Shown piece by piece: positions 39,072 through 49,521 of a stretch of DNA of 64,000 nucleotides. The stretch is from positions 194,883 through 258,882 of the forward strand of contig NZ_JH725023.1 of assembly GCF_000278135.1 (NCBI RefSeq). Direction: 5' to 3'. This DNA comes from Candidatus Bartonella washoeensis Sb944nv (lineage in GTDB: Bacteria > Pseudomonadota > Alphaproteobacteria > Rhizobiales > Rhizobiaceae). Made by a program: the position numbers and the translations under genes. The first letter of the stretch is position 1, and each line of letters begins with the position of its first letter. Below the pieces are notes generated by a model. That model ran no database searches. It was not told the origin of the DNA and saw nothing but the letters and a program-made list of their open reading frames with translations.

Positions 39072-40619
39072 TTAAAATAACCGAAATTTGTTTTTTGACA
39101 AAGATTCATCATCTTCTTCTATTTTAATCCCTGGATCATCAACATTTAAATGCGTTTGGCGGGATACCTCTTTATCTTTTTCCTTTATCTTGAAATGATG
39201 CAAAAAGTTATCTTCTAAAGATGATGCCTTTTCAAGCAACTGATCTTCAACAAAAGGTGTTTTTTCCACGGTACCTTTTCTATCTTCTTTTTGCAGCTCA
39301 ATACTATCAAGCTCTAATGTGAGAGGAGGCTGGCAGGGAGGTGCTTTCCATTCGAAGCATCCCAAACGTCCACTTATTGGAGAAACCAAGGACCAAGAAG
39401 AAAAAATGCGACCATCACACATCCATACCGGATCACGTTCAGCACGCAACGCTAAAGAAAGCCATTGCCGCACAGCCCCCTGATTATTTCCTTCTGCTTC
39501 TTCAATATCTGCCAACAACAAATAAACACTTTCGCGCGGATGATATCGAAGCGCTTTTTGTGCCTGTTCTCTTGCTAATGCCCTTTCACCAGCATCTAGG
39601 GCAGCTTTAGCAATGAGGAACGCCGATTCAAATGTTTCTTTATTATAGGAAGCAAGTGTTTTCGCTTTTTTTAAGCGCCCAACGGCTCCCTTTTCTCTTT
39701 CAAGATAAAGTGCTCCCAAATCAGGATGAGGATTTTTCTTCCAAGCGGCAATAATCATTTTATCAGCTTTGCGCGTTTCATTTAGTTTATAAAGAATATC
39801 AGCAGTAATCACTGTTATAGGCACAAAATCAGGCACTAATTTATGCGCTTTCAAAATAGCTGTACGCGCATCGAAAGGATGCGTATTAAACAGATGAGCT
39901 GCCTGTCCACTTAAAAGCAAAGCTTGTATATGATGACGCTCTGTAGTTGAACGAACAGTGTGGGGTAAAGCTTTTTGTGCTCGCTCAAAAACATCAAGTG
40001 CTTTGTCCCATTGCCCACGAGCACACAACTGATCAAGCACTGCTTGATTTGCCCACAAAAGCGCTGGTGATAAAGCTAACGCTTCTTCTGCATATTGCTG
40101 TGCTACTTCATAAGCATTTGTTTTCATAGCTTCACGAAACAAACCATAAAGCCCAGCCAATTTTGTCGGTGTTTCCTTTCTCATTTCCTCATAAAGACCA
40201 ATGGCGCGAACAGAATTATTTTGCAAAGACAAAGTTTGAGCTTGTAAAAGCTTGACCAATGGCTCACGATTACCCGCAAGATATTTTACAACACGTGCCG
40301 CCATTTTTTGCGCTGCAACACCATCACCAGCAAAAACTGCAAGAAAGCCTTTTGAAAGAGCTTCGTAACCGTGCTTTTGATGGCGTTTATAAAAATAATT
40401 GGAGAGAGCCCCAGGGATGGAAAAAAGTACAGATAAAAACCACCACAGAAGCACTAAAATTCCAAAAAATAAAATGAGCGCGCTTAAGAGCGTCAACAAT
40501 GAAACAGAAAACCGAAAGCGCAAAAACGTCATGACAAAAACATCATTGTGATTAGCAACCCACCCAAAAGCTAAACCAAGCACACATACAACAAAAGTAT
40601 AAATCAAAACACGTATCAT
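39072..40619 (-). CDS. HemY-like tetratricopeptide membrane protein
   Basis: This 515-residue protein resembles alphaproteobacterial HemY (distinct from protoporphyrinogen oxidase). Two N-terminal membrane helices (about 3-22 and 42-65) precede the HemY N-domain (ALSNYFYKRHQKHGYEALSKGFLAVFAGD) and a series of TPR-like helices to about residue 400. The C-terminus is polar and charged. Classic hemY neighbours hemC and hemD are absent here. It lies 11 bp after the mitofilin-like gene and is probably co-transcribed. Confidence 0.85.
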   Translation of the reverse strand: MIRVLIYTFVVCVLGLAFGWVANHNDVFVMTFLRFRFSVSLLTLLSALILFFGILVLLWWFLSVLFSIPGALSNYFYKRHQKHGYEALSKGFLAVFAGDGVAAQKMAARVVKYLAGNREPLVKLLQAQTLSLQNNSVRAIGLYEEMRKETPTKLAGLYGLFREAMKTNAYEVAQQYAEEALALSPALLWANQAVLDQLCARGQWDKALDVFERAQKALPHTVRSTTERHHIQALLLSGQAAHLFNTHPFDARTAILKAHKLVPDFVPITVITADILYKLNETRKADKMIIAAWKKNPHPDLGALYLEREKGAVGRLKKAKTLASYNKETFESAFLIAKAALDAGERALAREQAQKALRYHPRESVYLLLADIEEAEGNNQGAVRQWLSLALRAERDPVWMCDGRIFSSWSLVSPISGRLGCFEWKAPPCQPPLTLELDSIELQKEDRKGTVEKTPFVEDQLLEKASSLEDNFLHHFKIKEKDKEVSRQTHLNVDDPGIKIEEDDESLSKNKFRLF

Positions 40620-40630
40620 CTTGAGCCTAT

Positions 40631-41836
40631 TTACATCTTTTTTGCGTTAAAAGACCCTTGTTGCACAGAGAGCAACAACTTTTGGAGAAGATGATGAATA
40701 GCAATATGTCTTTCAAGTTGATAAACAAAGTTTACAGAAACGTCTTTTGCAGTTTGGGGCAATGTTTGCCACTCACTCAGAGCCTTTTCATAATCACCCA
40801 TTTGAATGGCAACTTCCATCCGAGCCGCAATTGCCCCTAGCGTCATACCTTCAACATTTCCAATCGGCCGTGAAATAACCAGACCTTTTATCCATGCACA
40901 AATCTGTTCAAAAAAACCAGCATCTGACGCAACATTATTTTGTGTAGCAACAATAGCATCGGCAACATGAGAGAAATCAACCGAAAGTTGTGCAGAACTT
41001 CGAATACCTGTATTGGCTGTTTTTTGTAACAGATCAAATCCCTCAATTGAAGGCGATAATTGCTGTAACATTTTCAATTCATTGACATAAGATCCGCCAC
41101 GTTCTACAGCATTTTTTAGCGAACTGACTGCAATAAACAATGCAGTATTTATTTTTTCTTTTTTATCATTTTTAGCATCAATCTCTTTTTGCATGATCTC
41201 TAACTGTTGCTTTAAAGCAGTAAGATCATTTGCATTACTCTGTCCAACGGACAAAGTCATTTTCATATCTTTTGATATGCTCACTAAATTTAACACATAC
41301 TCTTCAAGACCACTTACTTTTTCTTCTAAAGCCGCAAAGGCTTTTCTGCTTTCTTCTTGTGAAGTTTCATCACCTGGAAAGATGCCAAACTTTTGTGATG
41401 AAAAAGCTGAAAACTCTACTTTCAATGCATCAATTTCTTGAAGCACACGCTCCAATTGCCGCATTGTCTCTTCACTTTGACTTTTTGCCGTTTCCGCAAT
41501 CTGTAAAGCTTTTTCTCCACCAGCATAGTCACCCTTCAAAGAAGAAGGCAGAAAACCCGCCCATTGTACCGCTATCGCAAGCCCCAAAGCGATAAGACCA
41601 CCAACAATTCCTGAAATTGGCAAAAAAAGCCAAGGTATCTCAGACATATGTTTACACTGTGTACTTGGCTCGCGCTGTTTTTTTACTGCATTTGATTTTA
41701 TAGAGTCTTGTGTTTTTTGCTCTGCATCATGGCTTACAACTTCATGTTCAATCACCGGTTTTTTACGGCGCATACCGATATAATGCGATTTAACTTTAGG
41801 TTTTGAAGAATCTGCCATCTTAGCCACTTTTTTCAT
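40631..41836 (-). CDS. Mitofilin/Mic60-like protein (COG4223 type)
   Basis: This 401-residue protein resembles alphaproteobacterial Mic60/mitofilin-like proteins, membrane-anchored coiled-coil proteins related to mitochondrial cristae organisers. A basic, polar N-terminus is followed by one membrane helix (about 70-93), then long coiled coils (about 115-240) and a C-terminal mitofilin-signature-like helical region (AIAARMEVAIQMGDYEKALSEW). It is paired with the hemY-like gene. Confidence 0.8.
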   Translation of the reverse strand: MKKVAKMADSSKPKVKSHYIGMRRKKPVIEHEVVSHDAEQKTQDSIKSNAVKKQREPSTQCKHMSEIPWLFLPISGIVGGLIALGLAIAVQWAGFLPSSLKGDYAGGEKALQIAETAKSQSEETMRQLERVLQEIDALKVEFSAFSSQKFGIFPGDETSQEESRKAFAALEEKVSGLEEYVLNLVSISKDMKMTLSVGQSNANDLTALKQQLEIMQKEIDAKNDKKEKINTALFIAVSSLKNAVERGGSYVNELKMLQQLSPSIEGFDLLQKTANTGIRSSAQLSVDFSHVADAIVATQNNVASDAGFFEQICAWIKGLVISRPIGNVEGMTLGAIAARMEVAIQMGDYEKALSEWQTLPQTAKDVSVNFVYQLERHIAIHHLLQKLLLSVQQGSFNAKKM

Positions 41837-42200
41837 ACTTCTTTTTCAACGATAAAATAACAAAATGAAAAAAGCTTTAAAAATTAAGCATTTCTCAAAC
41901 AACATACCTTGTTTTTTACGCTTTTTATCAAGAGTATTTCTTCGTCAAAATTCTCAACAATTTATCCCCTTTAGAGGCGCTTACAATATATATACTTTGA
42001 TAAACAACTTTTTAGAAACACATCATATTTTATACTGAAAAACATACCTTAATTTTTAGTCAACAAAGCAATTATAGCAAAGAAAAAACTAAATTTATTT
42101 TTCTCATATAAAGATCAATTTTAAGGGAAGTTCTTTGCTTCTTTGCTTGTCCGTGCTACCCACACATGAAAAAAAATTTAAACATAAGGTTTTGTTTGAA
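41837..42200. other. Divergent intergenic region, site of missing hemC/hemD
   Basis: No gene is visible between the mitofilin-like gene and tsaD, which diverge. In related Rhizobiales hemC and hemD normally lie here. The 364 bp show no remnant of either by eye. Promoters for both flanking genes presumably lie here; none could be assigned with confidence. Confidence 0.45.
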
Positions 42201-43295
42201 ATGCGCCTGTTAGGAATAGAAACAAGTTGTGATGAAACTGCTGCTGCTGTCATTGAACATAAAAATGAAGGCAACAGTCAAATTCTTTCCAATATTGTTT
42301 GGAGCCAAATTGATAATCATGCACCTTACGGTGGTGTTGTTCCTGAAATTGCTGCTCGTGCTCATGTTGAAATTCTCGATGATTTAATTTTGAAAGCACT
42401 TAGAGAAGCTAATACAAAATTAAAAGACATTGATGCCATTGCAGCCACAAGTGGACCAGGTTTGATAGGAGGACTTTTAGTAGGCGTTATGACGGCAAAA
42501 GCACTGTCTCTTGCCACTGGAAAACCTTTTATTGCCGTCAATCATCTGGAAGGTCATGCCTTAACAGCCGTGCTAACGCATAATGTCAATTTTCCCTATT
42601 TATTACTGTTGGTTTCAGGCGGCCACACACAAATAATCCTTGTCCACGAAGTGGGTAATTACCAGCGTTTAGGAACCACCATTGATGATGCATTGGGGGA
42701 AGCTTTTGATAAAACAGCAAAACTCTTAGGCCTTCCTTATCCTGGCGGCCCAGCTCTTGAAAAAGCAGCTTTATTAGGTGATAAAAATCGTATTCCTCTT
42801 CCACGACCTTTAAAAGGTGAAAAACGGTTGGATTTTTCCTTTTCCGGTCTCAAAACTGCCGTTCGACAAGCTGCAACAGCGATGGCCCCTCTCACAGAAG
42901 GTGATGTTGCTGATATTGCAGCGAGTTTTCAAGCAGCCGTCACCGATACAGTGTATGACCGGATTCATTTGGCTCTACAACACTTTACTTACCAGTATCC
43001 TCTCTCTCATTATCAAGGACTTCGCCCTCCTGCTTTAGTTGTCGCAGGCGGAGTAGCTGCTAACCAAGCTATTCGATCTACGTTGCAAGAACTTGCCCAT
43101 CAACACGGTTTTGAATTTATCGCTCCCCCTCTTTCTTTGTGTACTGATAATGCTGCAATGATTGCTTTTGCTGGAGCTAAACGGTTCGCACGGGGCGAAA
43201 CAAGTTCCCTTGGCATTGCACCTCGTTCACGCTGGCCACTGGATGAAAAAGCCGTTCCTTTAATCGGAACAGGACGCCGTGGAACAAAAGCATAA
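42201..43295 (+). CDS. tsaD: tRNA threonylcarbamoyladenosine transferase TsaD
   Basis: TsaD transfers the threonylcarbamoyl group to A37 of ANN-decoding tRNAs. The start at 42201 gives 364 aa ([16 protein letters not shown]), the standard N-terminus; an upstream frame from 42135 adds 22 unsupported residues. The metal-binding HLEGH (His115, His119) is intact, as are [20 protein letters not shown] and the C-terminal [10 protein letters not shown] and CTDNAAMIA. It is divergent from the mitofilin-like gene. Confidence 0.96.
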   Translation: MRLLGIETSCDETAAAVIEHKNEGNSQILSNIVWSQIDNHAPYGGVVPEIAARAHVEILDDLILKALREANTKLKDIDAIAATSGPGLIGGLLVGVMTAKALSLATGKPFIAVNHLEGHALTAVLTHNVNFPYLLLLVSGGHTQIILVHEVGNYQRLGTTIDDALGEAFDKTAKLLGLPYPGGPALEKAALLGDKNRIPLPRPLKGEKRLDFSFSGLKTAVRQAATAMAPLTEGDVADIAASFQAAVTDTVYDRIHLALQHFTYQYPLSHYQGLRPPALVVAGGVAANQAIRSTLQELAHQHGFEFIAPPLSLCTDNAAMIAFAGAKRFARGETSSLGIAPRSRWPLDEKAVPLIGTGRRGTKA

Positions 43296-43796
43296 GAACA
43301 ATAGATTAGCGCTTATATTATCCACCAAGAAACACAATATGAATCACCATCATCTAATATCTCATCTTTCACCATTACTATTGTAAATCCTTCACTTATC
43401 AGAAACCAATTTTCTCGCCACATTTTTCCAACTCAATGATACTATACTGACTGGGATACTATATTCGCTAGACTTTTCAAACCACTGTCGAAAGAATGAT
43501 CAAATTTTGCATACTTACCAATTTACTTTAAGCTTGCCTTTTCACATACTTGTATATTTTTTCTGCTAACAATGAACTTAAATCAAAACACCTTCACACA
43601 ACATATAAAAATACCTACAAACTATAGATCACTCCTCCACCACAATTTGACTATTTCAAAAAAGAATAAATAGATCGATTATCAATATTCTTTAGCTTAT
43701 TTTAAATCCAAAATCATTGTTGATGACGCTACACAAATGCTTAAAAAGATGTGTATGATTTATGAAATGCAACACTGCCTATGAAAAGGAGATCTC
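43296..43796. other. Intergenic region after tsaD, no gene seen
   Basis: About 500 bp of AT-rich sequence with stops in all frames. In related genomes gpsA and a YciI-like gene commonly follow tsaD; no remnant was recognised here. The right end carries AAGGAGAT, the ribosome binding site of the EVE-domain gene. Confidence 0.45.
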
Positions 43797-44225
43797 ATGG
43801 CTTATTGGCTTTTTAAATCTGAACCCCATAAATGGTCATGGGACATGCAGAAGCAAAAAGGTGCTGCCGGTGAACAATGGGATGGTGTACGCAACTATCA
43901 AGCCCGTAATAATATGCGAGCAATGAAATGTGGTGATAAAGGCTTTTTTTATCATTCAAATAAAGGATTAGAAATCGTAGGTATTGTAGAGGTCTGTGCT
44001 GAAGCGCATCCTGATTCTACAACCTCTGATCCACGCTGGGAATGTGTGGATATCCGAGCTGTCTGTGATATGCCAACCCCTATTTCATTAAAACAGATCA
44101 AAGCGAATCCAAAACTAAAAAATATGGTACTGGTCAATGCTAGTCGCTTATCAGTGCAACCTGTGACAAAAGATGAATGGAAAGAAATTTGCTTGATGGG
44201 CAACCTTAAGATCTTAAAAATTTGA
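43797..44225 (+). CDS. EVE domain protein
   Basis: This 142-residue protein is a single EVE domain, a PUA-like fold that binds modified bases in RNA or DNA. The signature AYWLFKSEP starts the protein, followed by WDGVRNYQARNNMRAMKCGDKGFFYHSN (about 29-56) and GIVEV, DPRWECVDIRA. An ideal AAGGAGATCTC precedes the ATG. In Rhizobiales it lies near tsaD; the function is unproven, with tRNA-modification links proposed for the family. Confidence 0.92.
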   Translation: MAYWLFKSEPHKWSWDMQKQKGAAGEQWDGVRNYQARNNMRAMKCGDKGFFYHSNKGLEIVGIVEVCAEAHPDSTTSDPRWECVDIRAVCDMPTPISLKQIKANPKLKNMVLVNASRLSVQPVTKDEWKEICLMGNLKILKI

Positions 44226-45234
44226 TTTATAATAATAATTTATTATTTCGATATTGAATTAGGGTACAGAATACAGTAAGTATTTTCTTGTTTCATCCCT
44301 CTTACTCAAAACCAAAAACCGTTTAACTACAAGAAAAAAAGCAACATAAGTGGGGAATACAATGATAGCATTGCTGCGGTCTGTTCCTTCATAAGAGTAA
44401 GAATAGTGATGCTCAGTAGCTTTTAATTGATACTATTTATGAACAGCATCTGAGAGATGAAAATTGTGTGCAAGGTAGAGATTCTTCTTAAAGCAAATAT
44501 ATGAAAAAAGCACAAAAATACGCTGTTATTCTTTATAAAAAAGCATGGTCCCACCTGAAAAGAAAGCGAAAAATAAAAACATGAGACCCTATGTAATCTC
44601 TACTATTCAAAAAACATTGCTTTAAAATAATTTTGAAAACTATAACAAAAATAAAAGAAAAAAGTGAAGAGAGAAATACTTTCAACTTAAAACAATATTG
44701 TTTGTTCGTCGGCTTATATGGGGTACAAGAGACGTTTCATATCACAGCGGACGAGTACAATACATCCTTCTGTTGGAATATAATTTTCTTGCGCTACATG
44801 CATAAAAAGAGCACTCTCTTCTGCCATTTTCCATTCTGTACTCTTCAAATCCAAAACAAAACAATCTCTAAAAGTCATCTTCACGCTCTATTTCTTCAGC
44901 ACTTTTACAAAAAAATAAAAAAGACATACCAAATAATGATAATTGGCATCTCTACGCACATCACGCCGACTATCATCCTACACTCAAATGCAGTGAAAAA
45001 GCAAAAAGGAATGAAACATAACACCATTATTTTCGTGCTTACAAGCAGAAATATCGGACCGTCTTAGAATACAAAAAACTGCGTACAATCACCTGCTTAT
45101 CAATGAAAAACCATAAAAGAAACAAAAGTTTTTTTTACAAGATTTCTTTTTCAATTCTTCTTGCATGAGATCTCATTTTTCATGAAACTACTCTCTGTCA
45201 GTTGGGGCATTAACGTACCCTATAAGGAAAAAAA
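44226..45234. other. Gene-poor 1-kb region upstream of the CenR-like gene
   Basis: No convincing gene. A 144-codon plus-strand frame (44633-45067) has low-complexity Ile/Lys/Thr composition, no ribosome binding site and no family resemblance, and I do not call it. A good ribosome binding site (AAGGAAAAAA) ends the region before the response regulator. The region is unusually long for the promoter of a single gene and may hold an uncharacterised RNA or decayed genes. Confidence 0.4.
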
Positions 45235-45918
45235 ATGAACAAATATACCCTTTTAATCGTTGAAAATGATGATGATTTACGCGCTATTTTGAAAGAACAA
45301 TTGCAAATTCATAAAGAATTTAAAGTTTTCCAAGCGAAAACAGCTGAAGTAGGAATCACAATAGCCCAAGAAAAAAATGTTGATCTAGCCATTTTGGCTA
45401 TTGAACTCCCTGATCTTAATGGACTTAAAGCTGTTAAAAAATTACGCTCCCAAGGATTTCGTGCTCCCATTATCATGATCACAAATTATGATACTAATTG
45501 CGATACCATTTTAGATCTTGAAGTAGGCGCCAATGATTATGTCACAAAACCCTTTCGCTTTGCTGTATTGTTAGCGCGAATCCGCGCCCAATTGCGCCAA
45601 TACGAACAAAATGAAGATGCAGTTTTTTACATTGGTCCCTATGCCTTCAAACCTAGACAAAAACTCCTCATTGATCAACATAACAACCAAATTCGCCTCA
45701 CAGAAAAAGAAGCAGCAATTCTTAAATATCTCTATTGCACGAGCAACCAAATTGTAAACCGTGAAACACTGTTAGAACAAATTTGGGGATACAATGGAAA
45801 TATTGTCACCCACACGTTAGAAACCCACATCTATCGTTTACGACAAAAAATTGAAAAAGATCCTTCTAACGCAAAAATTCTCATTACCGATCACAACGGA
45901 TATCGTCTTAATCTTTAA
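45235..45918 (+). CDS. OmpR-family response regulator resembling CenR/OtpR, lacking the phosphoacceptor Asp
   Basis: This 227-residue protein has an N-terminal receiver domain (about 5-120) and a C-terminal winged-helix DNA-binding domain (about 135-227). It strongly resembles the alphaproteobacterial CenR/OtpR regulator of envelope and growth: VGPYTFKP-like IGPYAFKPRQKLLID, RLTEKEAAILKYLY, THTLETHIYRLRQKIEKDPSNA. In the receiver, the acidic pocket (ENDDD), the Thr in MITN and the Lys in YVTKPF are present, but the expected phosphoacceptor Asp is Ala55 (LAILAIELPDLNG). The cognate kinase CenK is not in the window. Regulation may be phosphorylation-independent. Confidence 0.87.
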   Translation: MNKYTLLIVENDDDLRAILKEQLQIHKEFKVFQAKTAEVGITIAQEKNVDLAILAIELPDLNGLKAVKKLRSQGFRAPIIMITNYDTNCDTILDLEVGANDYVTKPFRFAVLLARIRAQLRQYEQNEDAVFYIGPYAFKPRQKLLIDQHNNQIRLTEKEAAILKYLYCTSNQIVNRETLLEQIWGYNGNIVTHTLETHIYRLRQKIEKDPSNAKILITDHNGYRLNL

Positions 45919-45939
45919 GTTTTGGCCACAGTTACTACT

Positions 45940-46719
45940 TCAAAAACATTTTGATGCCATTAATTTTCTTCTCTGCAAGCAAAAAGAAGACAAGAGAGAA
46001 CTTTCACGTGCTTGTGGTGATAACGCAGGCATAAAAACACGTCGCGACTGACGACGCTGCACAAGCAAACCTTGATAAACACGTTTCTGAGCCTGACAAA
46101 TTAAGAGCCCACCAAAATAAGGTAAAAGATAGCGCGCAAATGGTTCATAAACAAAAGAAAAAAAACGCGAAGAATAACCTGAGGAAGGCATATAATGTAC
46201 AATTTCTTGTACTGGTCCAGAAATAAAATTTGTTTTTTCGAATAAACGAGCAATTTGTTGCCGACTATAAGGTTCACCATAACCAAAGGGTGTGCAACCA
46301 TTGCGCGCCCAAAAGCCGGAGCGATTAGGAACAATAATGATTAAGTGACCATTAGGAGCCAAAACACGCCATATTTCATTCAGTGTTTCGAATGCATTTT
46401 CTGTATATTCAAGTGCATGTACCAATAAAATACAATCAATCGAAGCATCAGGGAGTGGCAAATCCTCTTCAAAAACAAGTGCTGTAGCAACCTTATCAGC
46501 ACAAGGCCAAGGTGAAACACCTTGACTAGCAGGCATAAAAGCGAAACATTGTTTTGCACGTGAACGCAATGCAGAAAGATAAGGAAGTGCATAACCAAAA
46601 CCCATGACCCGTTTACCAGCAAGATCAGGCCAACACAAATTTAATTGATCACAAACCGTCTGCTGCACACGCATACCAAGAGTAGAAGCATAAAAATCTC
46701 TAAGCGTGACTATATCCAA
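45940..46719 (-). CDS. Class I SAM-dependent methyltransferase
   Basis: This 259-residue protein has a class I (Methyltransf_11-like) Rossmann domain. The N-terminus has LRDFYASTLG; the SAM site MGFGYALPYL lies near 39-48 and the acidic loop near residue 80. Post-motif ASIDCILLVHALEYTENAFETLNEIWRVLAPNGHLIIIVPNRSG covers about 93-136. The substrate is unknown; such proteins often sit beside gloB in Rhizobiales. It is convergent with the response regulator. Confidence 0.85.
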   Translation of the reverse strand: MDIVTLRDFYASTLGMRVQQTVCDQLNLCWPDLAGKRVMGFGYALPYLSALRSRAKQCFAFMPASQGVSPWPCADKVATALVFEEDLPLPDASIDCILLVHALEYTENAFETLNEIWRVLAPNGHLIIIVPNRSGFWARNGCTPFGYGEPYSRQQIARLFEKTNFISGPVQEIVHYMPSSGYSSRFFSFVYEPFARYLLPYFGGLLICQAQKRVYQGLLVQRRQSRRVFMPALSPQARESSLLSSFCLQRRKLMASKCF

Positions 46720-46971
46720 TTCAATATACCGTGTAGAAAAAATTTAAACATCACAGGCTTTCATATAATCCACTTATATGGACCTTTGCCTTTTCTCCGC
46801 AATGGCGAAAACTTTAATATTTCATATTTTAAACTTAAATGGCTCTAAAAGCAGCATAGAACGTTTCTATGATCACTTCACTAACCCATTTAATCGTATT
46901 TTATCTTTGATAACTTACACCCTATAAAGACTTCAAGTGCACTGTTTTTGACTAAGAAAAAAACCAGATGA

Positions 46972-49401
46972 CTAATTAAAATGAAGCAACCTTTCAAGAT
47001 AGTTTTTTTCTGCTTCTTGGATATGCTCTTTACCAAGGCGCTTGCGAATTTCTTCCAAAATCTGCCGCGCGCGCATTTGATCACTTACTTGTGGTATAAT
47101 CGTACCTTCTTGCCCTTGATCAGACTTTGAAGAAAGCGGACGACCTAATGGATCTTCTTCATGACCAGAAACAGCATTTTGATTGTCTCCTGCTTTTTTG
47201 AGGACTTCACGCATTTTTTCTAAAACATTTTGTGCACCCTGCCTTAAGGCTTCTAAAGCATCTGACTGATTTTCTATGGATGTTTGATGATTTCCCTGAT
47301 CAAGCGCAGTTTTTGCAGAATTCATTTTCTCTTCTGCCCTTTTCAATGCGCCACTCTGTTCCAGTCCCTGTGCTGACAATTCTTTTTCTAACTTTAATAA
47401 TTCAGACTGTAACTCAGCCTGACGTTTTTTTAAAGATCTGCTTTGCTTTTCCAGCACATTTTCTCCACGTCGTTGTTCCATTTCTAACTGATGTGTTTCA
47501 TTGAGAATTTCTTGCTGACGACGCATCAGATCTCCAAGCTGATCCATTTTTTCTTTCATTTGCGCGAATTGGCCCTCGCTTTGTCCGCCACCTTGATTGC
47601 TTTTTTGCACTTGCAAATGGTCGAGAATCTGTTCAACTTCAGCCAATAAATGCTCAGCTGCTAAAGAGGAGCCCATTTTGGCCATTTCTTCAATTGAATT
47701 CAGTTTTTCCTGTAATGTATCTTCTGAAAGATTAGGATGACTAGAACTGCTATTATTGTCTTGTGCTTTTTCAGCCAAAGTATGAATATAATCATCCATA
47801 GTTTGGCGTAAATCCGCCATAAGCCGTTCAATTTCTGTAGCTGGGGCACCATAGCGCAGTGCATCACGCAAAGCGGCTTGTGCCTGTTTTAAATTCTTCT
47901 GAACAGATTCAAACTGATTGCCCTCAATACCCAAAGCAATCTGCCATAAATAATTGACCACATCGCGCAAATCACCCTCTGTTTCTGCCATAGAAAGCCT
48001 CGTCCATGCGCTCTGTAGGGCAAGGAAATGTGTTACATTTTGAAGACCATCTTCTGGACGAACAAGCAAAGCGGAAAGCATATCGAGTACCCGCTCTCGC
48101 GCTAAAGAATTAAGAGCCAATAAACGACGCAATTCACTCACAGCACGAGCAATGGGATTCGAAAAAATACGCTGTGGTAATATCATGATAAAAGTTTTGC
48201 TGCGACCTTGCTGCCCAGCTCCATCTTCTGCCACCAAAGTAATTTTGACTTCCGAACCAGTCCATGGATGACTTGAGACATCCTGTACCATTCGCATCTT
48301 ACCTTTGCCACCACGTGGCAAAAGAAGTTTTATTTCAGGTGCTTCATAAAGAGAAACGGTATTTTTATATTGATCAAAAAGAGGCTCTATTTCAACAAAG
48401 GCTTTTGTAACTCCATAATCATCATCCATCTCATACTTTAACTCTAATGAACCAGTCAAAATTCGCCCTGGTTTTTCCAACCAACCAATTGTCGGATGCT
48501 GATCCTTAATCACTTGCAAATACCACTGCTGTTGTTTATGACGCAATGATACAGACAAACTTATTGAATGCTCCAAGCGTGTTTCAAAATGAACAATTGG
48601 TTCATTAAAAACCATTTTATCGCTTTTTTTGGAAAACAAAATCTCCTGCCCATCTTCTTCAGAGAACGCTTTAACTGTAACACCAGCACCATCAACAACA
48701 CGTACAACTAGGTCACTTCCTTCAGGAACTGTAAGCCGTGTTGTCTCACCTTGTGTTAAATAAAGAGGTGCAACACCCGTATAAGCAGGTGGTGTTACCC
48801 AAGCATCAATTCGCATTGATGTTTCATCAACTAAAGGACGAAAATCAAACGCATCTGCCAAACGTCCCCCCAAAGAGCCAAAAGAAAAACTAAAGGCACA
48901 CACACAAAGAAGAACACATAAAGCCCTCAAAGCCAAAGGATCATAAGCCGCACTATTAGGATAGGCAAATCCTGTTTTTAAAGAGTACAATTGTTCCGCC
49001 ATGCGGCGTTGGTGTTCGCGCCAAACAATCGCACTAAAATCTTCATCATTTTCAGGACATACACGATCTATTTGAACACCTAAAGGCTGATTTTTGAGGC
49101 CATTTTCTTGTTCAATACGGCGATTAACTTCCCTAACAGTCGGAAACCGAAAGCCAATAAGAGAAAACAAACTTGCCACGGCAGAAAAAAGCATCAACCC
49201 AAGTAAGAGTAAATGTGGCCAATAACTCAGAATACTAAAAATGCCAAACCAACCAAGCGAACAAAAGAGACTGAGAACTAGGAAAAATGGCAACAACCGT
49301 AACCATATCCGCTCAAATGAGAGGATACACCACATCAAAATGCGCACATACAAAAGCTTCATTCTTACAAAACTTTTGATGTTTTCATTTCTTATAGACA
49401 A
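46972..49401 (-). CDS. DUF4175 / TIGR02302 family large membrane protein
   Basis: This 809-residue protein belongs to the alphaproteobacterial DUF4175 (TIGR02302) family. Hydrophobic helices lie at about 30-50, 55-85 and 160-185. A periplasmic middle with immunoglobulin-like features follows (ITLVAEDGAGQ, WVTPPAYTGVAPLYL). The C-terminal third is rich in Gln/Glu/Lys and forms long coiled coils. Its function is not established; the large periplasmic and coiled-coil parts suggest an envelope role. lysA lies upstream on the same strand. Confidence 0.87.
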   Translation of the reverse strand: MSIRNENIKSFVRMKLLYVRILMWCILSFERIWLRLLPFFLVLSLFCSLGWFGIFSILSYWPHLLLLGLMLFSAVASLFSLIGFRFPTVREVNRRIEQENGLKNQPLGVQIDRVCPENDEDFSAIVWREHQRRMAEQLYSLKTGFAYPNSAAYDPLALRALCVLLCVCAFSFSFGSLGGRLADAFDFRPLVDETSMRIDAWVTPPAYTGVAPLYLTQGETTRLTVPEGSDLVVRVVDGAGVTVKAFSEEDGQEILFSKKSDKMVFNEPIVHFETRLEHSISLSVSLRHKQQQWYLQVIKDQHPTIGWLEKPGRILTGSLELKYEMDDDYGVTKAFVEIEPLFDQYKNTVSLYEAPEIKLLLPRGGKGKMRMVQDVSSHPWTGSEVKITLVAEDGAGQQGRSKTFIMILPQRIFSNPIARAVSELRRLLALNSLARERVLDMLSALLVRPEDGLQNVTHFLALQSAWTRLSMAETEGDLRDVVNYLWQIALGIEGNQFESVQKNLKQAQAALRDALRYGAPATEIERLMADLRQTMDDYIHTLAEKAQDNNSSSSHPNLSEDTLQEKLNSIEEMAKMGSSLAAEHLLAEVEQILDHLQVQKSNQGGGQSEGQFAQMKEKMDQLGDLMRRQQEILNETHQLEMEQRRGENVLEKQSRSLKKRQAELQSELLKLEKELSAQGLEQSGALKRAEEKMNSAKTALDQGNHQTSIENQSDALEALRQGAQNVLEKMREVLKKAGDNQNAVSGHEEDPLGRPLSSKSDQGQEGTIIPQVSDQMRARQILEEIRKRLGKEHIQEAEKNYLERLLHFN

Positions 49402-49521
49402 ATATTTGTCCCCTTTTACAGCGGTAAATTGAAATCATAAAACGCATACAAGACAATTTCCAGAAAATAAATTGTTTCATCAAAGTTTAATAAAAATAAG
49501 ACCAAAAATATTTAAAAATGC

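Noticed and set aside
44226-44330. A possible fourth copy of the dispersed element after the EVE gene
   Set aside because: It shares only AT-rich similarity (TTTATAATAATAATTTAT-like) and lacks the hairpin and the TGAATCAAAAA box.
44633-45067. A 144-codon plus-strand frame in the gap before the response regulator
   Set aside because: Low-complexity composition, no ribosome binding site, no family resemblance, and the region is otherwise gene-poor.
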